From positions 1 through 32,610 of the forward strand of contig CADAAU010000026.1 in assembly GCA_902786015.1 (NCBI GenBank): a stretch of DNA of 32,610 bases, read 5' to 3'. The DNA is from an uncultured Coriobacteriaceae bacterium (lineage in GTDB: Bacteria; Actinomycetota; Coriobacteriia; Coriobacteriales; Atopobiaceae). A program made the position numbers and the translations under genes. The first letter of the stretch is position 1. Each line of letters starts with the position of its first letter. Positions 24,561 to 32,469 of the stretch are shown in pieces. Under the pieces are notes generated by a model. The model had not been told where the DNA came from and searched no databases. It saw only the letters and a program-made list of their open reading frames with translations.

Positions 24561-24659
24561 GTGTAGCTCTCAGCTTCTTATTGTAGACAGTGTACAGCAA
24601 AAGGGAGATTATGAATCATAAAACATAGGGACGCGAGCGTACGGAAGGGTTCTGAAAAG

Positions 24660-25484
24660 ATGAGGTATATAGCAGGCAGCCGAAGAAAAATCGCAATATG
24701 CATCATTCTTATTGTCGCGGTCATACTGACTGGCTGCAGCAAAGCATCAAGAGCCAAGAAACTGACTACCCTTGACGATCTTAACGATCCTTCGGTTACG
24801 ATCGGAGGACTGACTGGCAGCGTACACGAGCCATTTGTAGCACAGGTATTCCCTAGGGCACAGGAGAAGCAGTTCAACACCCTCAATGAAATGATCGACG
24901 CCCTCGAAAGCGGTGAGATTGACGCTTTCGTCCATGCAAAAGACAATATACTCTCTGCCATGGAAGAGACCCCGGGGCGTTTACGCATGATAGACGAGCC
25001 TGTGGGGGAGGCGATGGCGGGCATGGCGATTTCTCCGCGCACGAAGTATCCGGAACTGAAGTCCCAGCTGAACGCTTTCCTCAAGGAGACGAAGGAGTCC
25101 GGCGAGCTGGATGAGATGCACCAGCGATGGATGGTGGACAAGCGCACGGAAATGCCGGACATCCCCGTTCCGGATGATCCGGTGGGCACCCTGATTGTGG
25201 GCACATCCGGAGCGCTGGTGCCGAACTCATACAATCAGGACGGGAAGCTTGTCGGTCACGACATCGAGCTGACGCTGCGTTTTGCGAACAAATACAATTA
25301 TGCCGTTGAATTCCGTCCGGAGAGTATTGACGAAATGTTGAATGACGCGGAGTCCGGACAGGTTGACATGCTCTCGGGCGGAATAGGCGAGACCCCCGAG
25401 CGAGCCAAAAGAGTCATCTTTCCCGACACCCCTCTCTACGGAAACACAATCAACGTGGCCGTCCTTGCGGACGACCCCGCATGA
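24660..25484 (+). CDS. Lipoprotein with circularly permuted family 3 solute-binding lobes (probably truncated SBP-permease fusion)
   Basis: A 274-aa lipoprotein (lipobox VILTGCS, Cys about 26). Residues 36-165 read as the second lobe and closing helix of an amino-acid-type binding protein: LTTLDDLNDPSVTIGGLTGS, then SGEIDAFVHAKDN and KETKESGELDEMHQRWM. Residues 178-271 read as the first lobe: GTLIVGTSGALVPNSYNQDG, KLVGHDIELTLRFANKYNY, then SGGIGETPERAKRVIF. The order lobe 2 then lobe 1 is the reverse of the usual binding protein. From family knowledge, this order occurs in proteins where the binding domain is fused ahead of an ABC permease. Here the frame stops at the point where a permease would start and none follows, so the gene may be a 3' truncation. 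Start ATG 24660 has only AAGGG about ten bases away. Confidence 0.65.
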   Translation: MRYIAGSRRKIAICIILIVAVILTGCSKASRAKKLTTLDDLNDPSVTIGGLTGSVHEPFVAQVFPRAQEKQFNTLNEMIDALESGEIDAFVHAKDNILSAMEETPGRLRMIDEPVGEAMAGMAISPRTKYPELKSQLNAFLKETKESGELDEMHQRWMVDKRTEMPDIPVPDDPVGTLIVGTSGALVPNSYNQDGKLVGHDIELTLRFANKYNYAVEFRPESIDEMLNDAESGQVDMLSGGIGETPERAKRVIFPDTPLYGNTINVAVLADDPA

Positions 25485-25571
25485 TCCGCCGGTTTCGGGG
25501 AGCAAAGTGGACCTTAATGGACGGATCGCATTCTTTCTTGAGACCGGAAAGGCACCGCAGAGCCGCATGCC

Positions 25572-25740
25572 CTAGCGGTCGCGCCGCCAGAGCAGAACCG
25601 CCTTGGTCGCAAGCAGCGCGAAGCAGGTAATGCCGGCGTAGGGTTGTCTCGCCAGAATGAAGACGGCCACGCTGGCGGCGGAAAGCGCGATTCCCGTCGC
25701 CAGGGCCAGCTCCGTATCATTGCTCTCTAGCTGGGGTTTT
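25572..25740 (-). pseudogene. C-terminal remnant of a membrane protein
   Basis: The minus-strand frame reads LESNDTELALATGIALSAAS and continues through VAVFILARQPYAGITCFALL with ATKAVLLWRRDR before TAG at 25572-25574. It shows two hydrophobic helices and a basic end typical of a membrane protein C-terminus. No in-frame start is present, and upstream a stop overlaps the methyltransferase 3' end. The family is not identifiable. The 85 bases between this and the solute-binding gene hold nothing recognisable. Confidence 0.45.
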
Positions 25741-25744
25741 GTCG

Positions 25745-26461
25745 CTACCTACGCCTGAGCCTCACCGCGATGGTGCTGAGGTGGTCGAGCGCGCCGGCCT
25801 CGACTGCGGCTCGGTCGCCCGCGGCGTACTCGTTGTCGCATTCGATCCAGTCGGCCCACGCCTCGCGCGTGCAGGCCATCTCCCACATGTCCACGATCTC
25901 GACGCCCTCGGTCTGAGAGAGGTTGGTACGCCACCAACCCATATCGTGCATGTAGTCGAGCTGCCCGGGCGTCCAGGACGCGAGCAGGCACGCGGGCAGG
26001 TCGTCATGGCAGTCGCGCACCATACCGGGTATGGCGAACAGCAGCTCTCCGCCCCGCTTTACGAGCGGGAGCAGGTGCTCGCCGAGGTACTCGGGGTCGC
26101 GGCCGAAGTAGTTGTAAGAGTCGATGCTCACCACCGCGTCGAAGAACCCGTACGCGAAGGGAAGCGCGGTAGCGTCGGCCTTGAGCGGCACAACCTGTCG
26201 GTTCGTCAAACCTAGCCCCTCGAAGAATCGCATGTTGTCGGACGGGTCGCTCCACAGGTCGGCGGCATACACGATAAGACCGCACTCACGCGCCATGAGC
26301 GCACTCGTGAGCCCGGCGCCGCTGCCGAGGTCGAGCACGACTGAGCCTGCCGGCATTTCGGCGTGACCGAGCAGCTCCTCGCAGAGCTTGAGCGGGTTCG
26401 GCCCCATGCTGCGCTCGCGCATGATGGCCTGGGAGAAGGTGTCTGCCTTCGGAAAGTCCAT
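25745..26461 (-). CDS. SAM-dependent class I methyltransferase
   Basis: A 238-aa methyltransferase. Motif I VVLDLGSGAGLTSALMA (about residues 41-57) binds S-adenosylmethionine; the YAADLW acid residue and DAVVSIDSYNYF (motif IV region) follow. The C-terminal extension, with VEIVDMWEMACTREAWADW and the rest, is characteristic of a Coriobacteriia/Clostridia small-molecule methyltransferase group whose substrate I cannot name. The ATG at 26461 is preferred because AGGA lies eight bases upstream; the longer frame to 26497 lacks a site. A decayed copy of its C-terminus lies 5.4 kb away at 20251-20367, so there were once at least two such genes here. Confidence 0.85.
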   Translation of the reverse strand: MDFPKADTFSQAIMRERSMGPNPLKLCEELLGHAEMPAGSVVLDLGSGAGLTSALMARECGLIVYAADLWSDPSDNMRFFEGLGLTNRQVVPLKADATALPFAYGFFDAVVSIDSYNYFGRDPEYLGEHLLPLVKRGGELLFAIPGMVRDCHDDLPACLLASWTPGQLDYMHDMGWWRTNLSQTEGVEIVDMWEMACTREAWADWIECDNEYAAGDRAAVEAGALDHLSTIAVRLRRR

Positions 26462-26607
26462 GATCTTGTCCTGTTCTATGAGAATCCTACAAAACATTGG
26501 GATTCGGAACGCAACGAACTAGAGGCAACCTGAGCGCCCCCACGAAAGGTTAGGTTCGAGCGTTCCCTACAGAACAATGACCAAAAAGACATCCCCTTGG
26601 ATGGTCG

Positions 26608-26874
26608 TCAACTCGGGACCCCATGTCCCGCGCTTGATGCCACAATACCACAGACGCGCCATGGTTTGTAGTCTTGAAATGCGCTCCCCTTCTCGGAGCT
26701 AAAGATATGTATGCCCTCGAACATCTCCCCGGGGAGCTGCTGCCTCATGCTCTTCTCGATGCTTGCAAGGTTCTGTGGGTCGGCCGGGTCCGCGTGGCCA
26801 ACCGTCGCGATGGCAATCGTCTGAGCACGCCAGGATATATCACCGCAGCGTAGGTTTTCGTGGAAAAGCGCCAT
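26608..26874 (-). pseudogene. Possible flavodoxin-domain fragment
   Basis: An 88-codon frame contains TIAIATVGHADPADPQNLAS followed by IEKSMRQQLPGEMFEGIHIF, which resembles the central strand and helix of flavodoxin-domain proteins of the protoporphyrinogen-oxidase-like group. The N-terminal FMN loop is missing and no ribosome site precedes the ATG. The flanks 26462-26607 and 26875-26955 hold nothing I can identify. Confidence 0.35.
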
Positions 26875-26955
26875 CTGGCAGTGGCCACATAGAGAGCGGC
26901 CTTGTCGGCTCCGGAAACGCGTCTCCTCGCTCTACCCTATAGCGCTTTCTGGGTT

Positions 26956-28758
26956 TCACAGCAGATGGCCGACCACGACCAGCTTGCCCGAACAGGGCGG
27001 GAGTCCGACCGTTACGCCACCCTTGTCACAAGGCAGATCCCGACCCTCGGCATCCGGCGTCGAGCCTCCGTAGCGCTGCCAGTCGGTGTCGACAAGCACA
27101 GTGGCGGACGTCGCGCCCTCGATTTGGAACGTCCTCTCTGACGGCTCGTCGGAGAGGTTGAGCGCACACAGCACGCGAGAACCCGCACCGTCCCGGCGCA
27201 GGAAGGCGTACACCACGTCCGCCTCGCCGCTCGACTCCACCCACTCGAAGCCGTCCTCGCCGTAGTCGAGCTCCCAGAGGGCGGGCTCGCCGCGGTAGGC
27301 GGCGCCCAGATCGCAGGCGAAGCGGAAGAAGGCGTCGTGGGCGGGATATGTGCGCATGAACCAGTCCTGCTCGCGCCGCTCGTCCCACTCGCGGAGCTGC
27401 GCGACCTCCCACCCCATGAAGTTGAGCTTCTTGCCCGGGTGCGCCATCTGGTAGAGGTAGAGCGCCCTGGCCTGGGCGAGCTTGTCCTCCACGCCGGCGG
27501 CCGCCATCTTCTGCGCGACGGTGCCCTTGCCGTGCACCACCTCGTCGTGGGAGAGCGGCAGCAGGTAGCGTTCGTTGCCGAAGTATGCCATCGAGAAGGT
27601 GAGCTTGTGGTACGCGTCGCGACGCATCGCGGGAGGCGTCTGGAAGAGCTCGAGCGTGTCGTGCATCCAGCCCATGTCCCACTTGTAGTCGAAGCCGAGT
27701 CCTCCCTCCTCCACCGCCGTCGTGCACCCCGCAAGGCTCGTGGAGTCCTCGGCCACGGTGAAGACGCCCGGGTTGAGCGAGCGCAGACCACTGTTGAAGG
27801 TCTTGACGAAGTCCATGGCCATGCCGTTGACGCCTCGCGCCTCGTCACCCTGCCAGTAGATGATGCGGCTTATGGCGTCGAGCCGGATGCCGTCGAAGTG
27901 GTAGGCGCCGAGCCAGAAGTTGGCAGCGCTCTGCAGGAACGAGCAGGTCTCGCCCCTCGAGTGCATGAAGTTGCGGCTGCCCCATTCGGAGACGCCCACC
28001 GCATCGTTGGGATACTCGAAGAGCGGCGTGCCATCGTAGTCGGCAAGGCCCCACTCATCGGTGGCGAAGTGCACGGGAACGAAGTCGATGATGCAGCCGA
28101 TGCCGGCCTGGTGCAGCGCGTCCACGAGGTTCATGAGGCCGGCCGGCTCGCCGTAGCGGCTCGTTGGCGCGAAGAACCCCGTGGGCTGATAGCCCCAACT
28201 CCCGTCGAAGGGGTGCTCGTTCAGCGGCAGGAACTCCACATGCGTCGCGCCGAGCTCCGTGAGATAGGCCGGCAACACCTCCGCGAGCTCGTCGTAGGAG
28301 TACCAGTCGGCAGGGTCGTCGGAGGGCTCGTCACCCGAGCGCTTGCGCCAGCTTCCCACATGCAGCTCGTAGACGTTCATGGGCGCCTTGCGACAGTCCG
28401 TGCGCGAGTCCATCCACTCCGCGTCGCGCCACTCATGGGACAGGTCGGTGACGACGCTGCGGTGGGCGGGACGCAGCTCCGCCCGATAGGCATAGGGATC
28501 CGCGTGGTCGACAAACGAGCCGCCGTGCCAGATGCGGTACTCGTAAGCCTGGCCGACGGTGGCACCGGGCACCGTCACCTCCCAGAAGTTGCCGTCGGCG
28601 ACCTTGGCCATGGGGATTTCCTCGCCTTCCAACAGCAGCTCGACCTTATCGGCAGCAGGGGCAAAGGTGCGGAACCGCACGCCCCCCTCCACGAGATGCG
28701 CCCCGAGCATGAGGTGGGCGTAGAACTCCTCGCCAGCGTAAAAGTTGCGCGTGTCCAT
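26956..28758 (-). CDS. glgB: 1,4-alpha-glucan branching enzyme GlgB
   Basis: A 600-aa GH13 enzyme that makes alpha-1,6 branches during glycogen synthesis. An N-terminal CBM48-like domain (about 20-110) is followed by YELHVGSW, then FVPVHFATDEWGL, nucleophile FDGIRLDAIS (Asp294), acid VAEDSTS (Glu337) and LSHDEVVHGKG (Asp405), then a C-terminal beta domain. The short form with PVHFATD in place of the usual PGHFP motif is worth noting but the catalytic set is complete. GGAGGCGCC sits immediately upstream of ATG 28758. The gene is divergent from a TetR regulator and its coding strand is more GC-rich than the decayed region before it. Confidence 0.93.
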   Translation of the reverse strand: MDTRNFYAGEEFYAHLMLGAHLVEGGVRFRTFAPAADKVELLLEGEEIPMAKVADGNFWEVTVPGATVGQAYEYRIWHGGSFVDHADPYAYRAELRPAHRSVVTDLSHEWRDAEWMDSRTDCRKAPMNVYELHVGSWRKRSGDEPSDDPADWYSYDELAEVLPAYLTELGATHVEFLPLNEHPFDGSWGYQPTGFFAPTSRYGEPAGLMNLVDALHQAGIGCIIDFVPVHFATDEWGLADYDGTPLFEYPNDAVGVSEWGSRNFMHSRGETCSFLQSAANFWLGAYHFDGIRLDAISRIIYWQGDEARGVNGMAMDFVKTFNSGLRSLNPGVFTVAEDSTSLAGCTTAVEEGGLGFDYKWDMGWMHDTLELFQTPPAMRRDAYHKLTFSMAYFGNERYLLPLSHDEVVHGKGTVAQKMAAAGVEDKLAQARALYLYQMAHPGKKLNFMGWEVAQLREWDERREQDWFMRTYPAHDAFFRFACDLGAAYRGEPALWELDYGEDGFEWVESSGEADVVYAFLRRDGAGSRVLCALNLSDEPSERTFQIEGATSATVLVDTDWQRYGGSTPDAEGRDLPCDKGGVTVGLPPCSGKLVVVGHLL

Positions 28759-28795
28759 GGCGCCTCCGTTCGTCTTTCGTCTCGATTTCTTATTT

Positions 28796-28811
28796 TGATG
28801 CTATGGTATCA
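28796..28811. promoter_or_regulatory. Imperfect palindrome between divergent glgB and tetR
   Basis: TGATGCTATGGTATCA has matching TGAT/ATCA ends around a partly symmetrical centre. It lies 37 bases from the glgB start and 36 bases from the tetR start, the natural place for a TetR operator controlling both directions. Confidence 0.4.
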
Positions 28812-28847
28812 TTTTGGACAAAACATATGGCACGACAGGGGCAAACG

Positions 28848-29378
28848 ATGGAATACAGGCCGGGAAAGGCAGATCGCACCAAGGCGCAGCTCGGTGAGGC
28901 CGTCATATCGCTTCTGGCAGAGATGCCCCCGGAGCGCGTGACAGCCGATGCGATAGCCGAGCGGGCCGGAATGGGCAGGGCCACCTGGTTCCGCCACTTC
29001 TCGAGCAAGTCCGAAGCCGCGACGTGCGCGCTCGTCGCTCGATGGATGCGCTGGGCGGCAGACGAGGCACTTGGCCTCGGCCCGAAGGCCGACCTTCTCC
29101 CGTTCCTCCGTATGGTCTACGGTCAGAAGGAGACCATCGCGCTCCTCTACGCTCGGGGCATGAGGCAGTCCGTTATGGATGCCTCCGCCAAGATTGCGGA
29201 GGCGTTTGTGGGAGACGAGCGAACCGGATACCGTAAGAAGTTCTACCTGTACGGGTTCGTCGGCATCCACGACGAGTGGGTGGAGCGAGGGTTCGCCGAG
29301 ACGCCCGAGGAGGTCGCGGCAATCCTGAACGGACTCGACGACCTGATGTCGTGCATGCCGCCGCAGTCATTCCCGTAG
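28848..29378 (+). CDS. TetR/AcrR-family transcriptional regulator
   Basis: A 176-aa regulator with an N-terminal helix-turn-helix DNA-binding domain (KADRTKAQLGEAVISLLAEM, VTADAIAERAGMGRATWFRHF) and a helical C-terminal ligand domain with a TetR_C-type helix near the end. The ATG at 28848 has AGGGG six bases upstream and starts just before the conserved helix; the longer frame to 28803 includes sequence that is probably the divergent promoter. It likely represses itself and may control glgB across the 89-bp gap. The ligand is unknown. About 175 bases after the stop hold nothing recognisable before the convergent NUDIX gene. Confidence 0.87.
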   Translation: MEYRPGKADRTKAQLGEAVISLLAEMPPERVTADAIAERAGMGRATWFRHFSSKSEAATCALVARWMRWAADEALGLGPKADLLPFLRMVYGQKETIALLYARGMRQSVMDASAKIAEAFVGDERTGYRKKFYLYGFVGIHDEWVERGFAETPEEVAAILNGLDDLMSCMPPQSFP

Positions 29379-29555
29379 ACACCGAATAAAACACCGATCA
29401 GTTTGGTTTGAAAAGCACGCTTGGCAAAGAGATAGGCTCTGGGACTATCGTAGCGTATGGAGGAAGGGATTGACGCACCACCGTCTTGACCAGTGCGTCC
29501 GCGCTCAAGCGCGACGCACAATAAGGCACCCCATGCCAAGGCGTGCGCGCACCAG

Positions 29556-30074
29556 CTAGAGCACGCCCTCCGCCTCAAGCGCCTGGCACAGGCGCTCGTA
29601 GTGCAGGAAGATGCCTTGGTCGGCGAGTTCGACAATCTCCTCCCAGCTCGCCAGGCGGAAGCCCACGGCCTCGCCATCCACAAGGCGCACGTCGGACTCG
29701 TCGAAGTCCAGGCGCAGGTGGTAGATGTCTACGAAGTAGTTGTCACCACGCCTGAGGTCGACGTTCCTGTAACCGTAAATTGGCGCAGGCACCTCTCCAG
29801 TCACCTCTAGGCCAACCTCCTCGGGGACCTCGCGCCGTACCGCCTGAGCCGACGTCTCGCCCGCGCGTACGCCGCCGCCGGTCACCTCCCACCAGCCGGC
29901 CGCCCAGTGCTTGTCGAGCGAGCGCTGCGTGATGAGGAACCGCCCCCGCGCATCCTCGATGAGCGCCAGCACGTAGAGCATGTACTGCCCCTCGCGCAGG
30001 AAGGCCCCCTCGCGGGCCATGGTCTCGCCCGTGGGCTGCCTGTTGCCGTCGTATATGTCGATCATCTCTTGCAT
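29556..30074 (-). CDS. NUDIX hydrolase
   Basis: A 172-aa NUDIX-fold hydrolase that would cleave nucleoside diphosphates linked to another group. The NUDIX box is GGGVRAGETSAQAVRREVPEEVG, carrying the G...E...REVPEE-G pattern with metal-binding Glu residues intact (about residues 68-90). The N-terminus MQEMIDIYDGNRQPTGETM and the HWAAGWWEV segment fit the Idi/ADP-sugar-like subgroup with a preceding domain of about 35 residues. The substrate is not predictable. The ATG at 30074 has AGGGGG seven bases upstream and was preferred over the longer frame to 30107. Confidence 0.85.
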   Translation of the reverse strand: MQEMIDIYDGNRQPTGETMAREGAFLREGQYMLYVLALIEDARGRFLITQRSLDKHWAAGWWEVTGGGVRAGETSAQAVRREVPEEVGLEVTGEVPAPIYGYRNVDLRRGDNYFVDIYHLRLDFDESDVRLVDGEAVGFRLASWEEIVELADQGIFLHYERLCQALEAEGVL

Positions 30075-30422
30075 GCTGGTACCCCCTCGGTTTTCGCCGC
30101 CCGCCATTGTAGGCGGAATGCGCGTGGCCTGGCAAGCGTGAATCGGGTTCGTTACATCATCGTGACCTGATAGCCCACCCTGACCTGTCCACCAAAGGAC
30201 ACCCTCGCATGCGCACCATCACCGGATCGGGGGGTGCTCCGCTGCAGGCGTGCGACGACATCTCCAACCCATCGGCCTTCGAACGCGAGCACTCCCCACA
30301 CCCCACGATCCGCGACGCCCCGTTCTTGTGCGCAAATGTCGCAGATGGACACGTTCCTTCGGTCGCGATGTGGTAAGGCTCACGTAGAGGTCGCCACTTG
30401 GCAAGCCAAATCATCTCTTCCA
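30075..30422. other. Intergenic stretch with a doubtful minus-strand frame
   Basis: A frame overlapping the end of the second TetR gene (ATGG at 30424 running down to 30157) encodes a Cys-containing 88-codon sequence (IVGCGECSRSKADG). It would be translationally coupled through an overlapping TGATG, but it lacks a ribosome site and recognisable family features. Nothing else is visible here. Confidence 0.3.
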
Positions 30423-31025
30423 TCACGACAACGTGGTGGGTTTTCCCAAAAGGTAAGCTGCCGAGGTGCTCGACACGCCCGCCTGGAGCTCACGCAAGCG
30501 AGGCAGACTGTCTGCAAGTGGGTGATCGGTTGCGGTCACCCATCGCCGTGCGAAGCCGACCAATGCCCAGGCCGCATACGCGCAGCGAAGTCGATGCTCA
30601 AAGCTGCCACCATGGTCGCCAAACCTCAGAGCAGCCTCCACGAAGGCCGCCTCGATGCCGTCGGCGAGGCACCTGGCGAGGTTGCCATCATCGGAGTGAA
30701 GGAGCGCCCGCAGCACGTCCTCGTGCTCGGCAAGCGCGCATACCATGGCAGCCTCGAAGTCGTCCTGCCCGCACGAGTCGATTCTTCTTCCTGCTGACGC
30801 GAGGCTCTCGTCTCGGATGGCCCCCACTAACTCTCCGACCAACGCGGCATAGAGCGCGTCCACACTGGCGTGGTGCAGGTAAAAGGCATTACGACTAATC
30901 CCGGCCCGTCGACATACGGCGCTGGCGGTGACCGACGCCACCGGGCCCTCCGCCACCAACTCCATGAAGGCGCTTCGAATTGCGGTCTCGGTGCGCACGT
31001 AGCGCAGGTCCTCCGTGTTCGCCAC
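30423..31025 (-). CDS. TetR/AcrR-family transcriptional regulator, divergent from the MBL-rubredoxin gene
   Basis: A 200-aa regulator. The helix-turn-helix is in RTETAIRSAFMELVAEGPVA and TASAVCRRAGISRNAFYLHH (about residues 10-55), with a helical ligand domain after it. GTG at 31025 is the start: AAGGAGGAG lies directly upstream, and the longer frame to 31100 would run through the operator repeats. The divergent arrangement with the MBL-rubredoxin gene, 142 bases apart, and three TTACGTGACA repeats between them imply that it controls both. The inducer is unknown; a redox or oxygen-related signal would suit the target. Confidence 0.85.
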   Translation of the reverse strand: MANTEDLRYVRTETAIRSAFMELVAEGPVASVTASAVCRRAGISRNAFYLHHASVDALYAALVGELVGAIRDESLASAGRRIDSCGQDDFEAAMVCALAEHEDVLRALLHSDDGNLARCLADGIEAAFVEAALRFGDHGGSFEHRLRCAYAAWALVGFARRWVTATDHPLADSLPRLRELQAGVSSTSAAYLLGKPTTLS

Positions 31026-31040
31026 TCCTCCTCCTTGGAA

Positions 31041-31129
31041 TGTTACGTGACAGACTGCATCCATCTGTAACTTACGTGACAGTAATGCGCTATCTGCCAA
31101 TTGACCAATTTACGTGACATATGTACTTT
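31041..31129 (+). promoter_or_regulatory. Three TTACGTGACA operator-like repeats and the MBL gene promoter
   Basis: TTACGTGACA occurs at 31043-31052, 31072-31081 and 31110-31119, all in the same orientation; the first extends to the near-palindrome TGTTACGTGACA. On the plus strand TTGACC (31101-31106) and TACTTT (31124-31129) are spaced by exactly 17 bases, and the third repeat lies wholly inside that spacer. Repressor binding there would block the promoter of the gene at 31168. The other two repeats lie closer to the TetR gene start. Confidence 0.65.
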
Positions 31130-31167
31130 AGTCGTTAGAGAGAAGCCCTGTCAAAGAGGAGGTACTC

Positions 31168-32115
31168 ATGATCACCATCAAACCGGTCGTCTATCGCAGT
31201 GGCGGATTTGCCAAGCAGCCGTTCGCCTTCGGTGGCGAGGAAGGCGTGGAGGCCTTCGATGCGTCCGTGGTCTATCGCTCCGGTCTGCAGAACTACGTCA
31301 TCGATACCGGCAGCGAGGTCATTCTCGTGGACACCGGCCTGCCCAAGGGCACACCCGAGGAGTCGCCTGACGAGTCGACCCCGATCTTTACCGGTCATGA
31401 CGTGCTCCCCTATGTGGATGCCCTCGCCGAGGCCGGCTACACGCCCGATCAGGTTAGCAAGATATTGCTCACGCACAAGCACAGCGACCATTCCGGCGAG
31501 CTCAAAAGCTTCCCCAACGCGCAGGTTTTCGTAAACGAGCACGAAGTCGACGCCGACGAGCTGCAGGGCTTGGACAACATAGTCCCCGTGGCGTTCACGG
31601 ACGGCCGATACAAGAACTTCCCGGAGAGCCAGCATATTGCCGATGGAGTCTGGTTCATTCGCGCAGAGGGGCACACCAAGGGCAACGCCATCGTGATCGT
31701 GGAGGACGCCGACGAGGGCCTCTTCTACATGATCCACGGCGACATCACCTACGTTGACGAGGCCCTGTACGCCAACAAGCTCTCGGTGGTGTACGAGGAC
31801 ATCGACCTCGCCCGCGAGACGATGGACCGCGTGCGCGCCTTCGTCGCCTCCAACCCCACGGTCTACCTCTCCACGCACACGCCGCAAGGCCCCGAGAACC
31901 TCGCAGCCAAGCGCGTAGTGGACCTCGCCAACCCACCCGAGACCATCCCCGTAGGCGAGATCACCTTCAAGACGCGTACGGGCAAGTACGTCTGCAGCGT
32001 CTGCGGCTACGTATACGGCCCGGCCGAGCACGATGGCGTGGCCTTTGAGGACCTGCCCGACGACTGGAAGTGCCCACGGTGCAGGCAGCCCAAGGAGAAG
32101 TTCAACGCCGCATAA
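31168..32115 (+). CDS. Metallo-beta-lactamase-fold hydrolase fused to a C-terminal rubredoxin
   Basis: A 315-aa protein. The MBL domain (about 1-265) has the metal motif [12 protein letters not shown], further ligands at EGHTKGN and the HGDI block, and a late STHTP. The C-terminal ~45 residues are rubredoxin: [16 protein letters not shown] and ending [15 protein letters not shown], with both CxxC pairs to hold one iron. The loop between them is shorter than in classical rubredoxin. Fusion suggests electron transfer to or from the metal centre rather than plain hydrolysis, but there is no flavodoxin domain as in flavodiiron proteins. GGAGG sits five bases before ATG 31168. It is under a promoter overlapped by a TetR operator. 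Confidence 0.88.
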   Translation: MITIKPVVYRSGGFAKQPFAFGGEEGVEAFDASVVYRSGLQNYVIDTGSEVILVDTGLPKGTPEESPDESTPIFTGHDVLPYVDALAEAGYTPDQVSKILLTHKHSDHSGELKSFPNAQVFVNEHEVDADELQGLDNIVPVAFTDGRYKNFPESQHIADGVWFIRAEGHTKGNAIVIVEDADEGLFYMIHGDITYVDEALYANKLSVVYEDIDLARETMDRVRAFVASNPTVYLSTHTPQGPENLAAKRVVDLANPPETIPVGEITFKTRTGKYVCSVCGYVYGPAEHDGVAFEDLPDDWKCPRCRQPKEKFNAA

Positions 32116-32184
32116 GACGCGACGACAGGTAATGGCAAACGGAGCTATCGTATTCCCGACGAGAGAGGCGGCTCTACTCGAACT

Positions 32185-32349
32185 GCGTGGAACCTGTTCG
32201 GCATGCTCGAGGCTTCTGAGCGCCTCCTCAATCTCGTCTAGCAGCCTGGCTGCCACCGGCGGCATGCTGAGCTCGTCCCGGACGAAGCGGACTGCGTCGC
32301 TCACCTGTGCCATAACCGAGGGAGTGATGCGCACCTCGTAACTATGCAC
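32185..32349 (-). pseudogene. Truncated ParE/RelE-type toxin with antitoxin tail
   Basis: GTG at 32349 opens a frame beginning MHSYEVRITPSVMAQVSDAV and going on RFVRDELSMPPVAARLLDEI, matching the start of a ParE/RelE toxin (beta strand then helical hairpin). After about residue 55 the toxin core is lost; the frame continues antisense to the MBL gene but is not protein-like there. Just upstream in another frame, GDDGAAAFSRMREKLLGA and TAG (32342-32344) overlap the toxin start by a few bases, as in antitoxin-toxin operons. The rest of the antitoxin is absent, so the locus is a relic. Confidence 0.6.
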
Positions 32350-32469
32350 CCAAGAGTTTCTCCCTCATGCGCGAGAACGCGGCGGCCCCATCGTCGCCCG
32401 GTACCTGAGGCCGAGCCCCGAGCGGGCGCGTGCTACACTGGAGGGGACGGAAAACGAGGGAGGCCACGC

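Noticed and set aside
27337..28941. A 534-codon open frame on the plus strand
   Set aside because: It is fully antisense to glgB, which has complete catalytic motifs; the frame is open only because of GC-rich codon bias and has His/Val/Glu-rich shadow composition.
31135..32184. Continuation of the ParE-like frame antisense through the MBL-rubredoxin gene
   Set aside because: Only the first ~55 residues resemble a toxin; the rest is the shadow of the MBL gene.
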